Source: Chaetoderma sp. LZ-2023a
Taxonomy: Eukaryota; Mollusca; Caudofoveata; Chaetodermatida; Chaetodermatidae
Reading direction: 5' to 3'
DNA length: 64,000 nucleotides
Assembly (NCBI GenBank): GCA_034401795.1
Contig: CM067371.1
Span: 84,013,306-84,077,305, forward strand
The position numbers and the translations under genes were made by a program. The notes beneath the pieces are model-generated. The model had not been told where the DNA came from and did not search any database. It worked only from the letters and a program-made list of their open reading frames with translations. Below are positions 1-10,912 of the stretch, piece by piece (position 1 is the stretch's first letter; each line of letters opens with the position of its first letter).

Positions 1-440
1 TGCAGTTTTAGCTTTGCCCCACACATCGCTAGCTAAGATCCACCCACGCTTTGTCCGTGTTGGGATCAATTGATCCATGCACTCTGAATCTAAATTTAAG
101 AAAACTATACAGGTAATCTGTTGAATATTTTGAAACTAATTTGACAGGGTGCTGTTGCTGCCTATGGCTGCAAGTGCCCAGTCAAGTTAGTTTTAAAATA
201 TTCAACAGAATGGTTATTACATAGTAAAGACATACATTTCGTACAACTTGACCTACTATTAAGCATTTATGATGGACTACATTCATTGATGACAATTGAT
301 TGTGACGTCAGCCTAAATATGACGATGTTGACGGGCTATTAAGCGTTTATAATGGACATAATTATGGCATTCATGACAATTGATTATAATGTCATCCCCT
401 ACACGTGACATAGTTGATTATGATGTCATGGTTGATCAAT
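1..440 (+). repeat. Dispersed ~350-450 bp composite repeat, copy 1
   Basis: The left part (TTTTAGCTTTGCCC, CTAGCTAAGATCCACCCAC, CGTGTTGGGATC), an embedded hairpin at 118-208, and a right part with several TGACGTCA/GACGTCAT-like words recur in the same order at 31,053-31,382, inverted at 27,960-28,216, and in partial form at 23,555, 29,080, 36,200, 40,754 and 63,417. No coding sequence is visible. This is a dispersed mobile repeat; its class is unknown. Confidence 0.75.
118..208. repeat. Hairpin MITE family A (GTTGAATATTTTGAAAC ends)
   Basis: Inverted arms beginning CTGTTGAATATTTTGAAACT and ending in its complement flank a short GCTGTTGCTGCC centre, giving a ~90-bp palindrome. Related hairpins occur at 3,301, 5,071, 5,678, 24,327, 27,986, 31,191 and 37,125. 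Short length, long inverted arms and no ORF fit a foldback MITE. Confidence 0.8.
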
Positions 441-959
441 AAACTGGATTCCTCTATTGATAGCCAAAAGATCATGGGACACAAAAATCACTTGAATAAA
501 TGGCCAATTACTGTGTGTGGATACTGAAAAAGCCTTTCCACAAGGTATTGTATAATAATATATGAAACACAATCTTGAAAAATCCCCAAATAGTTCAATT
601 TTCTATCAATTTGATTAGGACTATGAAAAATTTTCCCCAGCTGAGTTTGCTGTGGCAAAATTCGCAGAATTGTGAAGAGTGCCTTGCTTATAGTAAATGC
701 GTAATATAACAGGATTTATCAAGATGTACATAGTTAACTAATCAATTATGTAATATTTTATATATATATAATTACAATATCGATAATTATTATTAATATT
801 ATTATTGCACATTTGCCATATATTTCAAGATTAGTGTTAACATATTAGTGCTTGTTAATATTTCTCTGTTGAATATGCTGAAATTATGATCGTTTAATAA
901 CATAGTTACAGTCAAACCTATTTATAGTGAGAAACTTATGGTCGCTAAGGACAGATGCT
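441..959. other. AT-rich intergenic, no gene seen
   Basis: AT-rich sequence without a convincing ORF, RNA gene or recognised repeat. Confidence 0.5.
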
Positions 960-1066
960 TGCCTAATGAAAGTTAGTCTGGATCCATGGGGCTGATCGGG
1001 ATCACACCTAGCAGGGTATGAGACTTCCCTTTGGGTTGTCTAACCACCTACTGAGCCACCCAATGT
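960..1066 (-). repeat. tRNA-derived SINE-like fragment
   Basis: Read on the minus strand, TGGCTCAGTAGG (1,047-1,058) matches a Pol III box A and GGTGTGATCCC (998-1,008) resembles a box B about 40 bp downstream, the spacing of a tRNA head. The rest does not fold obviously into a tRNA, so a SINE head or tRNA relic is more likely than a working tRNA gene. Confidence 0.4.
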
Positions 1067-2907
1067 TGTTATTACCGAGGCGAGTTTTGTTGCAAAGAAT
1101 GGTGCTTCTCTAAGACTGGTGCGTTTGCTACTTCTATGCCTGTCAGCAGACGGTTAAAACGTGAGCTTTTTGACCACCTGTCTGGGTGATTTATTCATCA
1201 AGGTAATTATGCTTATAGTGAATAACCATTTGTGGGCCATGAGAAGACCTTTTGAAACTTTACCTCTGAAATAATTGTTTCGGTTATCGACTAGCCAGTT
1301 ATTTCTAATGTAAGAGTACATTTTAAAGTGTGCATGATACAACTGGTATAACTTTGCATAAATAGATCACACATTTGTCAGTATTTCATAAAATACACAC
1401 TGATTCGCTCGAAACGTTCTCATTTAATAAGAAAAACTACTTTAGTTCAATATCTGACAGCCTGCGACCAACACGCTGATCGATTCGCAACTCACAGTGT
1501 ATCACCTGGATGGGACGTAATCACGCTAAATTCTTTGCTCAAACGTGTCTTATAAAACGACATTTATCTCCCCTCCCTTTCACCATAATTTCAATAAAAA
1601 AATTAACAAATTTTTCAACACCTTCGATGACCAATTTAGAGGAAATCAGTCTGTTTAATAAAAAAAAAAACCCCATGTATGAGCGTATTCAGCAGGAAAA
1701 GCTACTAGAACCAATTACAAATATTGTGTGTACTAAAGGTAATTTCGGCGACACCGTTTTCGATATCTACTTTGTTTACTATTGATTCCTGTGCGTGGCT
1801 ATGCTAGGCGTAACTGGAGTGACGTAGATACATTTGGATTATTGATTGCCGGAATTGAAAAAGTTGAAATCAGAATTCCTGTTTTGCACGTTTTCAAATT
1901 TGCATTTCTTGCTTATTTCTTACTGTATGCCCGCACATGTGGGAGACGGATTTTGATTGTATTTCAACTATTTTGTATAAATGACTTAAAATTGTGTTTG
2001 CATACAGACTTTAAACAATCATACATGAGAGTCCTCAGTGGATACACAGATTTCAGTGGGGTTTTTTGATAAAATTGGAATTTCTAACGCTGCTGCTTTT
2101 GATTAAATACCTTTAAAACTAATCTTTTTCTAAAGGGTGTGCGGGTGGGTTAAGTGTTTTTTTCAAAGCTTTTCAGTGTTTTTCTTGAGTTGGCACTGTC
2201 ATCTCTGAACAGTAGTCTTCTCATGGCCTGTAAATCACCATTCCTCAAGACTACAGCAAAAGTCTTATCCTGCTTCACCATTAATGGGATTTAAAGAGAT
2301 GTTGTCACGTGGCCTTCTAAACTCATAGCAGAAAGTGATAGTCAATTGAGGGGTCAGTCGAGTATCTGACATCATAATCAACTATGTCACACACTACCTG
2401 ACGTCGCAGTAAAAATCAGGCTCTGTCATGAACGGTTATTGTGTGATATCTGTTTTCAATATGGTATCGGTATATCACGCAGCCCTGGCAAAATATTCAA
2501 CCACTTACCTGTATAATTACTTTGAAAATGGTTTTATGTGAATGCGGGGTTCAATGCAGGGTTTCTCATAACATCTAAATTTTGGAGGTCCCAGGGACCC
2601 CACTGCCTGAAATCTCGGGGTCCCGAGCTTAAATCTGGGTGTCCCATGCTAGTTTTTGTGAGATCTGTGTGCAAAAACTGATAAAACTAATTAATATTTA
2701 ATAATCATACAAGATTTTCAGGAGCCCATGGAACCCACTGCCACTACTATTGGGGGTCCCAAGTTTCAATTTTGAGGGTATATACACCCAAAAGGACCCT
2801 TATGAGAATCACTTCAACGTATATAAATTGATTCTAACATGTGGAAAAAAGCTGGCTCGACTTAAAGATGCATATTCACAGCAAAATGACTGAAAATAAG
2901 ATTATTT
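1067..2907. other. Intergenic DNA without a supported gene
   Basis: Two short plus-strand ORFs (1,510-1,785 and 1,782-2,069) have no recognisable domain and AT-rich composition, and I do not call them. A half copy of hairpin family B may lie around 1,175-1,340. Nothing else is recognised. Confidence 0.5.
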
Positions 2908-3166
2908 AAATTGTATACTTTTAGAGGCTTAAAGTGTGTGTCTCGATGGAATAAAATGAAATAAATTTGAGCATATAATGATTTAATTACGTATACATTA
3001 ATATAATTTTTTAAGTTATGATTTTGAATTAGGGGCTCGTGACTCTATTTAATTCAGAACTAAAAATATGAAATTTATATGGAATGAAATCATCATATGT
3101 TAAGATTTGTTTCATTTCATTCCATCGAGGCACACAATTTATGGCTGCAAATGTATACAATTTTAA
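2908..3166. repeat. MITE family D with ~58-bp terminal inverted repeats
   Basis: The left arm (TTGTATACTTTTAGAGGCTT, then GTGTGTCTCGATGGAATAAA) and the right arm (its near complement, ending near TGTATACAATTTT) flank an AT-rich centre with no ORF. A truncated relative starting TTTTAGAGGCTTA lies at about 40,968-41,089, immediately before the large retrotransposon. Confidence 0.65.
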
Positions 3167-3300
3167 CAATTTCATTTTCAAGCATTTTGGTGTGCACTAT
3201 TGCTGCGGTATGGACGCCACCATTTTGTCTCCTTAAGCGATAGTCTGTGATGCCATATAGGCACAGGTACAAGAAATTCCCTTATGTAATAATAATCATC

Positions 3301-3399
3301 CTGTTGAATATTTTGAAACTGATTTGACTGAATGATGTTGCTGCCTTACAAGGCAACAACAGAGCTCCTCGGTTTAAATTATTTTCAAAACATTCAACA
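3301..3399. repeat. Hairpin MITE family A
   Basis: Same inverted arms as the copy at 118-208 (CTGTTGAATATTTTGAAACT to ATTCAACA), with a centre rich in GCTGCC/GGCAAC. Confidence 0.75.
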
Positions 3400-3913
3400 C
3401 CTTAGGTGGATGTGTACTTCTACATCACACGGCTTAGCTAGCACACCTATATGATTGAGCCAATACTCCGAAGCAAACAGCTTAGGCCTGTTCTGATTGG
3501 TTGAAAATTCAATCATGGCAGATTTCATAGAATGGAGATGTATATTACTATTTATCACTTTAAATGATTATTTCTTTGATGAGAAGATAGAAATCTAAAA
3601 ATGTAGTCTTGTTCATGTATTCTATCATGTAAATAGGTAATGTATGCGTGATGTGATGACTACTCCTTTAAAGCGTCGCTTCTTAGCAAGAAATATTGCA
3701 TTTCTTTTATAGATGGGTTTGACTGCGATTTAAGAATTTGGTTTTTATTTTTTTAACAAGTAGTAATAGTAGTTTTTCAGATGCTGGAAAGTGACACGTA
3801 GATATATGTAATTGCTTTCCGCTTACAGCATGGTTATTTGTGATCGATTTTGTGCGCATGCATGCGTGTACATGCATATTTGTGTGTGTGAGGTAGTAAA
3901 CTTGTTTGCTTCA

Positions 3914-3915
<2 letters not shown>
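3400..3915. other. Intergenic DNA, nothing recognised
   Basis: No gene, RNA or clear repeat seen before the GT array. Confidence 0.45.
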
Positions 3916-3969
<54 letters not shown>

Positions 3970-4195
3970 GTGTGTGTGTGTCGTGTGTGTGTGAATATTA
4001 TGCTGTTGATGTGTGTGTGCGAGTGTGTGAATATTTCTTGATGTGTGTATGTGCATACGCGCGTGCGTGCGCATGTGTGAATATTATGCTGTTGATGTGT
4101 GTGCATCCATGGGCGTGTGTGAATATTATGCTTGTGATGTGTGTGCGTGCGCGTGTGAATAATATGCTCTTGATGTGTATGCGTGCGTGCGCATG
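3916..4195. repeat. (GT)n microsatellite grading into a minisatellite
   Basis: A pure GT run of about 26 dinucleotides (3,917-3,968) is followed by several decaying units of roughly 50 bp built around GTGTGAATATTATGCT and TTGATGTGTGTGCG. Cys/Val and His/Thr ORFs across it are artefacts of the repeat. Confidence 0.9.
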
Positions 4196-4296
4196 TATGT
4201 ACTTGCTTTCATCATGAAGTTAATCATAATAGCTTAAGACCACATATCCACGTTCGATGTCATTTTGGCCCATTGACAAAATTTCTTTTGGACTTT

Positions 4297-4425
4297 TGTC
4301 CATTTAAGTGCAGACTATTTCAGACTATTTTTGGAAATTTAATACTGGAATGACTGTCTCACTTATCGAGCCAGTCATTCCAGATCTAAACTTTCATAAG
4401 TAGTCTTCTGGCCTGCAAATGGACA
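4297..4425. repeat. Hairpin MITE family B (TGTCCATTTGCAG ends)
   Basis: Arms TGTCCATTT...GACTATTTTTGGAAA and TAGTCTTCTGGCCTGCAAAT flank the inner palindrome TGGAATGACTG/CAGTCATTCCA. Better copies lie at 6,062-6,185 and 23,045-23,148. Confidence 0.7.
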
Positions 4426-5070
4426 TTTCCCATAACCGCTGTAGAGGCTGCTTTTGGCCATGTTAACTTTTAAAACAAGTTTAGCTCATTCACCAACCTA
4501 CCCATTTCAGTCGTCAATTTTCAATAAGTCCTCTTGGCCTGCAGATTTTGGTGCTTTACTGAGCAAAGAGTTTTATTTTCTTGACCATTCTTGATTATTA
4601 AAGGATGAACTTTTGCACCAGAAATTGAATGGATTTTACAGACACGATTAAAACCAATTATGATAACTTTAATATAATAACCTTATGGCCTCTGATTATC
4701 TCTTCACAGACCTCATCTACCAAACGAGATAACTTGCGTGGTTTTATTAATTCTCACTTATGGGAATATAAAATGAATTTTTTGAAGGCTTGTGACCGAT
4801 AGGACTGGCTTAGTTAAAAAGTATTATATCGATTAAAAAAATTATTTTGTTTCTGAATCCCTGCATTATACTTCCACACGACTCAGGAAAGCTGCATCTT
4901 AGGGAACAAGTGTGACTTTGTCAAAAATTTAGAACCAATTGGACCGACCAACAGATCAACTTATACTACGTTTTTGAGAGTTGTAACTGAAAATTATTAA
5001 TTTTTAGGATTAGCTGTCTGACTGCTGCCAGCTATCAGACAGTAATTGCAATGAGCAATAATTCTGGACC
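4426..5070. other. Intergenic DNA, nothing recognised
   Basis: No supported gene or repeat. Confidence 0.45.
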
Positions 5071-5213
5071 TGCTGAATATTTTGAAAACAATTTGACCGA
5101 AAGCGGTTAATGGCTTAGCCACCAACAGCTTTCAGTCAAATTGTTTTTAAAATACCTGCTGAATATTTTGAAAACACTGACTTTCTGTCAAATTGTTTTC
5201 AAAATATTCAGCA
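5071..5213. repeat. Hairpin MITE family A, variant with double arm
   Basis: GCTGAATATTTTGAAAAC occurs twice on the same strand, and the complementary arm GTTTTCAAAATATTCAGC closes the element. It appears to be two overlapping or nested copies of a subfamily with GCTGAA in place of GTTGAA. A relative lies at 24,327-24,415. Confidence 0.65.
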
Positions 5214-5677
5214 TATTCAGAGTTAAACCCCATGGAAAATGTAGTCCGTATTAATTCAGGAGACAGATAGTTAAAGGATTATTTTCCCGCAGTTTTGCTT
5301 CCCAAAGTGTGATCTGATTGCGCTTACTCTGAATGGATGAGTTATTCAATCAATCTAGATGTATTATTTTATACGATCGGAACTTGGGACAAATAATAGC
5401 ATCTACCATAACAGTTAACTAATCAATCATACATTTCCAAGTTGAAATTAAACATCGATTCATATGAACCCTTCATTTGTTTTTATGTATTAGCCCTCCT
5501 CGCCTTCATATTAAGTGATTAATCATTCCATAGTACAAGAAGTTATGACCCGTGTTTATTTAGTTATAGCGTGTGTTCGTTAGTGGTATGGTGATCAATG
5601 AATGTAATCTTTCCCATGGGGAATAAATGTGTCTTAGACTTTTAACCCTGTGTTTCATGTTCTACTATACATGGAAG
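5214..5677. other. Intergenic DNA, nothing recognised
   Basis: No supported gene or repeat. Confidence 0.45.
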
Positions 5678-5807
5678 CTGTTGAATATTTTGAAAGTAAT
5701 TTGGCTGGAACCTGGTGCTTCTTACAGGAAAGATGTTGAATATTTTGAATCTCATTTGACCTCTTGCATCACCTGCCAGTCAAATTAGTTTCATTCTATT
5801 GAACAGA
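5678..5807. repeat. Hairpin MITE family A with internal duplication
   Basis: The left arm is present twice (5,678 and about 5,733), followed by one right arm CAGTCAAATTAGTTTCATT and TTGAACAG. This is consistent with a copy inserted in, or partly duplicated within, another copy. Confidence 0.65.
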
Positions 5808-6061
5808 ATATTTCTTAATGTTAGAATTAGTCGTTTCAGGTGTGTAAGGATTAGAGGGTTAAGAAAATACCTGTTGGGTATACTTGCACGATTACGTGAT
5901 TAAATCGAAAACTTGCGATTATGTTTTAAATCAGGAATTTATATGATTAAAAATTAAATAAACAAATAATTTTCTATTGCATAAAATATTTCAAAACCTA
6001 TCTTTCAATTACTTTTTAATGCAATCGGTCATGAAAAATTACATTTTGCTTATTGAATATA

Positions 6062-6185
6062 TGTCCATTTGCAGGGCAAGAGAAGACTATTTTGAAAATG
6101 TCTTACTGGAATGGCTGGCCCGAGAATCGAGCCAGGCATTCCAGTGATACAATTTCAAAAATAGTCTCTTACCCTGCAAATGGAC
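6062..6185. repeat. Hairpin MITE family B, well-preserved copy
   Basis: TGTCCATTTGCAGGGCAAGA on the left and CCCTGCAAATGGAC on the right form arms of about 45 bp around the inner palindrome CTGGAATGGCTGG/CCAGGCATTCCAG. Non-coding. Confidence 0.8.
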
Positions 6186-6367
6186 TTTTCTAAACCCTAT
6201 GGCAATTTTCATCATTAATATCCTTTTGTTGTTATGTCTTGGTAATTTGTATCCAAGCTGACTAATCGAGTTATCACGATTATTTTTTAATAATCGATCG
6301 TGATCACTCAACGCAATAATCGTGCAAGCCTACTGTTGGACTCAATAGGTTTAGGTCAAATTCTAAG

Positions 6368-6560
6368 TTAATTCTTGCATCTCTGATGCCAATATTCTAT
6401 CTTTTACTGTGCCAATAGCAACGAAACTGGTGTACATTTGTCAACAATTTTGGTGGGCGATGTTGCTGTCTCTACCAAATTTGTAGGAAAATGAACACCA
6501 GTTCATCTTTTAATTTTACTTTGAAATTTAAAATTTTGACATCAGTTTGGTAAGGGTTAA
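6368..6560. repeat. MITE family C (TTAACCCTTACCA ends)
   Basis: The right end GACATCAGTTTGGTAAGGGTTAA matches the inverted left end of the copy at 22,734-22,888, and the left end TTAATTCTTGCATCTCTGAT is its decayed partner. The centre contains a recognisably related TTGTCAACAATTTTGGTGG block. No ORF. Confidence 0.7.
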
Positions 6561-7204
6561 CTGATATATAAAGGGATCTGACCTGTCACTCAAGTATCTG
6601 ATGTTATAATCAAATGTGTCACATGTTAGCTGACATCGCAATCAAAATCTTCAAAAAAAATTGAAAAGGCTGTCACGAAAGTGCACAAATTTTATTCTTT
6701 GATGAATTTACAATTTATTAAATATTAAAAATATGTATTTTAAAACTAATTTGACTGGGAGCTGTTACTGCCGGCATTCACCAAGAATTTGGTAAGTGTT
6801 AAAGTTTTTCAATGGACATTTAATTCATCAATGGCTCATCCGGTGTCAATAAAACATGAGATTTGTTCTATACCATCATTTGGACTTGTTAGTTGTTCAA
6901 AATTGTCCAAAGTTCTTAACATGCCAACCCCGACCTCTAGTGTCTAGTATTTTGAGCTGCAAACTCGAGAAGTAGAAGCACTGTTGGCATTAATTAATTT
7001 TGGATTTGTGAAAATGTCCAGAATGGACATCTAGGGTATTGTTTAACAGGTTATTTTCATTAACTGCTAGGTAGATTTTAATCAAACTACTTGACTATTT
7101 GTTGGTAGGCTTCAGACCTTCCATGATGCAGCAATTCGATTGATGATAATGAGTGACTGTTCTGCAGTTGAAGAAGTGAAAACTTATTTGAGCTGCAATA
7201 ATTT
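6561..7204. other. Intergenic DNA with a half MITE
   Basis: A single arm of hairpin family A (AAAACTAATTTGACTGGGAG) lies near 6,740. Nothing else is recognised. Confidence 0.45.
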
Positions 7205-8280
7205 TTCTCTTCAGACATCTTCACCGTGTCTTGTCCACTGCGACTGTCCCAAGCTCCTTTAGGTTCTTCCTCATCTTTAGTGGGCCTAGATTACATTCTC
7301 TGCAATTGTATAGCATTATGGAAACATGTGTAGCATCATATGGTTGCATCTTGATTGGGATTTTACAACCACGAATCCAATCCTGTTACACAACATGTTC
7401 CAGAGTTCCAGTAGAGTTACAAGGGCGGGAACCCAAGATTCTACTTTTCCACTTCTGTGCCCTGATTGGGGTATGGGCATCATTCATTTCTCTGGTGTCG
7501 GATAGTTACACGTGGGAGAAGTCTATTTTGGCTTTATTCAATGAAGCGGTATGCAGCCTTGAACTGCTCTTCAGCTATTGGAAGTAGTGTATCAAGAAGA
7601 CCTTTTTTGCCATTGATAAAGTCGACATCCTATGCATACTGTGTCTCTTGTGGCATACCTATCATTGGGATTGGAGGTTTTGATTCTATAGAGTGTTTGA
7701 GAACAGATGCTGGTTCTGCGGCGTGGTAGCACATGAAGAGCACTGGTGCTAAACCATCACATTGGTGATCCTATTGATGTTCTAAATTCTGCCAAAATGC
7801 GTTGATTTGACGCTAAAATTTAGTTTTCTGTTTGTCAATAAGTATTTCATGAAGCATAGTTAATAGATCCTCGCAGCGAGCTTGATGGAGAAGTTGAAAG
7901 ATCTGTGCTCTCTTGATGGTATCAAATGCGTGTAACATGTGGATTCCTATCTTGTCCCAATGCTTTGATAGTAATACTAGTGTCAACATTCATTGTGCCC
8001 ACACTATGTCAGTGCAGCTACGTTATTGCTTAAAAACTCTGCCAGTTTCCAGTAAATTTGTTAATCGTATCTCTGATAGGAGATAATGTCACATTTGATA
8101 GAGTTTTTCTGATGTTCTTCACAAGCAGTATTGTCTCTGTTCCTTTATGGCGAGTAGCGTCTTATTGCGATTCTGTCTTAGTTCAGTTTGGTGTTCATTT
8201 TGACTGCTTTGATAAATGCGTAGTCACTGTTTTCTGTTGGTCAGACATCTTTGTAACAAGTTGATCATCAACATCTAGGA
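7205..8280 (-). pseudogene. Decayed non-LTR (LINE) reverse transcriptase
   Basis: Translating the minus strand from 8,280 downward gives pieces of a LINE reverse transcriptase in order. An AFDTIKRAQIFQLLHQ stretch near 7,880-7,935 corresponds to RT motif A. A later YA-stop-DVDFI stretch near 7,615-7,640 corresponds to the catalytic YADD motif, with the first Asp-adjacent codon replaced by TAG. An LGSR...LYNCRECNLGPLK region near 7,240-7,440 resembles the downstream wall before the C terminus. Several stops and frame changes separate these pieces, so this is a dead copy. The TTAGCTCACC repeat starts just upstream at 8,293. Recognition is by motif memory only; the LINE clade is not assigned. 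Confidence 0.6.
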
Positions 8281-8292
8281 TTTCCTTTGATT

Positions 8293-9345
8293 GTTAGCTC
8301 ACATAGCCTGAAAGGCCACGTGACCTTATTCTGTGTCTACCGTCCGTCCATCTGTCTGTCAACATGTTCTCACGAACCGCTTGGCCGATTTGAATTATGT
8401 TTGACAGAAAGCAGCCTTAGGGCATAGAGATCCAGGTTTGTTCAAACGAAGTCAATTTGGATTTTGGCCAATTTTTATACGCCCACGTAAGTGGGGTGGG
8501 TGAGGGGTGGGGTGTGATCGTATTATGTGATGGTGCTCGCTGTACGTCCGTCTGATTTCTTGTCCAGACCAGATCTCGGAAGAGTTGAACCTACAAAAAA
8601 TTTATAAAATTCATCACTCAATTTTTTTCCCTGCTGGTCTGTTCGGGCTCATCGATGTGTCGTGATTTTGTTTCGGCAAAATCCGCCCATATTTTCCAGA
8701 GTCATCTCCCTTGAAAAGCAAAAATTTGTCAAAATTTTCTTGTCTGAGCCATATCTCGAAAAGTTTTGAACCTACACTCACATTTTTTTCCCAACAGATG
8801 TGTTAGTGATAGACGAAGTGTCATGATTTCCATTCAAGGGAGATGGTGTGCAGTGTAAGAAAAGTAGGTCAGCGTAACGTACATTTGACCTACTTTTCAT
8901 GGTTCATTGAACATTACAGAAACTTTTCTGTGGCTGGAGCTTGGGTTAGGCTTCGGAACTTGTATACAGAATTTTTATTGATCAATTTTTTGGGTGGAAG
9001 CCTTATATTTTATGGAAAATTTACCGGAAATTGTCGCAGATTTCAACCTAATTTGGCCGGAAGTACTATGGATCTAGACTTCAGAACTTGGAAACATTTT
9101 GATTGGTCTATTTTTGGGGTGAAAATCTTACATTTTCTGGAAAATGGCGGGAAATCATGTAAAACACTACTCAGTGACTGCTTGGGCAATTTCAACCAGA
9201 CTTTCCTGAATGGTATGCTTCAGCAAACAGAATTTGGTTGGTCAATTTTTCCGGTGGCCATCTTGGATTTTCTGAAAACTTCTTGAAATCATTTAAAAGC
9301 CTACTCATTAACCACTTGCGCAATTTCAACTTTTGTAAACAATGT
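8293..9345 (+). repeat. TTAGCTCACC dispersed repeat plus ATACGCCC-type repeat
   Basis: 8,293-8,470 carries the start of the TTAGCTCAC...CCTGAAAGGCC repeat with CCGTCCGTC words. From about 8,475 it changes to a TATACGCCCACGTAAGTGGG block with its own CGTCCGTC and CAGATCTCGGAAGAG words. The part around 8,860-8,920 (AGTAGGTCAGCGTAACGT, ACCTACTTTTCATGGTTC) recurs at 24,910-25,110. The ORF 8,843-9,286 has no recognisable domain and lies in this repeat. Confidence 0.7.
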
Positions 9346-9357
9346 GCATAATAATAA

Positions 9358-9389
<32 letters not shown>

Positions 9390-10905
9390 TTAGTGATGGC
9401 TGTGGCGGTAGTAGTAGTAGTTTGTTCCAGAAACTGCGCTTGTAATGACAGCCCTTCTTCATGATGATTTTGAGAACTGTTCTGTTGTGTGTGTGTGTGT
9501 GTGTCCATTTGCATTTCAAAATTTTCCACGAGTCTTGCTTGCCCTGGGCCTGCTAGCATCCATCGTCTGAAAGCAACTGGGTTCTCGGTGAGACTGATTG
9601 CACCTCCGCTTGACTTCACCTTGTAGTTTTCTTGTTCATAACGCTGATCGAGTGGAGTTGCTGAGAAACACTTCTGTGTTTTGTTGACAACCCACTGTTT
9701 TTCACTCTCCCTTGATGGCTCCTGTAAGTGACTGCATCTCTCGTAGATGGACGCTGAACCAATGACTGTAGTTGTAATGATCCAATGCGAAAATAGGAAC
9801 GAACATGAGCGAGCTTATGGTTTCCACATCCAAATCAAAGTCCCGTTCTCTGTGTGCACGAATGAGTACAAGAATTAGCAATTCTGTCCCAAGAACAAGA
9901 TCCCAGTACATGAATGTGCGTGATTCATGCATAGGTTTCTTCCACTCAGGTCATCGTCTCCTCCAAATACGCTACCTGCTCTAACGTAGCCAATGTAAGA
10001 GCAGTAATGTGCATAACGAGTTCGGGCTATATTGGCACATTTGAGGAATTAGTCTGCAGTTCCGTTCATCGCTTTGCCTGCTTCCGTAAGTGCTGTGGTC
10101 CATCCAGAGGAGTGTACGATGGCATCAATGGCATTCCAACGTCCCTTTTTAAATGCAGTCCACCAAATATGATGATTATCTTGTCCTCTTCGTGCGTCTC
10201 TGGCTATTTCCACTGAATTTTATTTGCTAGAGCAAATATAGGGCAGTCGCATAAAATGTCCATAGCTTGTGATGGGTTGAGGAAGTCAGTTATTTGCTTG
10301 ATGATGTTCATGCCATGCTTGACCACAGCAGGTGAGTCTGCCTTCTCTTGAAACGGGTAGTATCTAGAGCAGTTATTGCAGGTATCAGTTTCAATGGGTT
10401 GAAGTGGGGCGTGGTATGCAGCCCATGATATTGCATCTACATTCGTCACTGTACCGGCATCCAGGAATCGAATGGCATGCTACAACCAAGCTCCTTCAAC
10501 TGTCAGTTGCTAACCGTCCTCGTATTGACTTTGTGCTGAATGGTGGGACAGTTTCTTCTGCAACCTTCACTGACGCTGCCGGTACCATTGTCTATAAATC
10601 TAGAGGTTCTGAAATTCCGGAAGCCATTGTGAAATGTGGAGTGCATTGTCTGGTGATTCCTGGGTGTCGTTCTGTACTGAACTGAATGATACTAAAAGCC
10701 GTGCCGTGGAACGAGTCTCGTGCAGTTGTGGATGATGAATTATGATCTATGTTGACTAATGCACTGCCTGTGTAAAGTTGCTCCCGGAGAAGTGGAGGAC
10801 ACGCCAGCCCATCTATCAAAATTTGCTTGCAAATGGAGTTAGCCAATGAAATCTCTAGATTGTATGAAATACTTATCCCACGTTCTGCCAAACAATGCAC
10901 GAGTT
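9326..10905 (-). pseudogene. Relic of a large uncharacterised invertebrate protein family, N-terminal/middle part
   Basis: The minus strand carries protein fragments in a consistent order: an SSSTTARDSFHGTAFS stretch preceded by NIDHN (about 10,700-10,760), a KHGMNIIK then DCPIFALANKIQWK stretch (10,204-10,320), an IIIFGGLHLKRD stretch (about 10,145-10,180), an RERDFDL then FALDHYNYSHW stretch (9,760-9,860), LTENPVAFRRWMLAGP (about 9,560-9,605) and HHEEG (about 9,455). I recognise this order from long uncharacterised proteins that are multicopy in cnidarian, mollusc and lancelet genomes; their function is unknown and their spread suggests mobility. Frame changes and stops between the pieces show decay. 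A possible N-terminal piece lies beyond the repeat array at 13,510-13,760. A fragment from the following part of the same family is on the plus strand at 31,955-32,565. Confidence 0.6.
9346..9385. repeat. (TAG)n microsatellite
   Basis: About ten TAG/TGG triplets. It sits at the 3' edge of the decayed gene on the minus strand. Confidence 0.85.
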
Positions 10906-10912
10906 ATCGGTT

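Noticed and set aside
998-1058. A functional tRNA gene
   Set aside because: Box A and box B words are present, but no clean cloverleaf or acceptor stem was found.
1510-2069. Two adjacent plus-strand ORFs
   Set aside because: AT-biased composition, no domain, no splice or repeat context to support them.
2570-2820. GGTCCC-rich short repeat words
   Set aside because: Suggestive of an old dispersed repeat, but no second copy in the window was found to define it.
7231-7729. Plus-strand ORFs of 118 and 87 codons
   Set aside because: They are antisense shadows of the decayed LINE reverse transcriptase on the minus strand.
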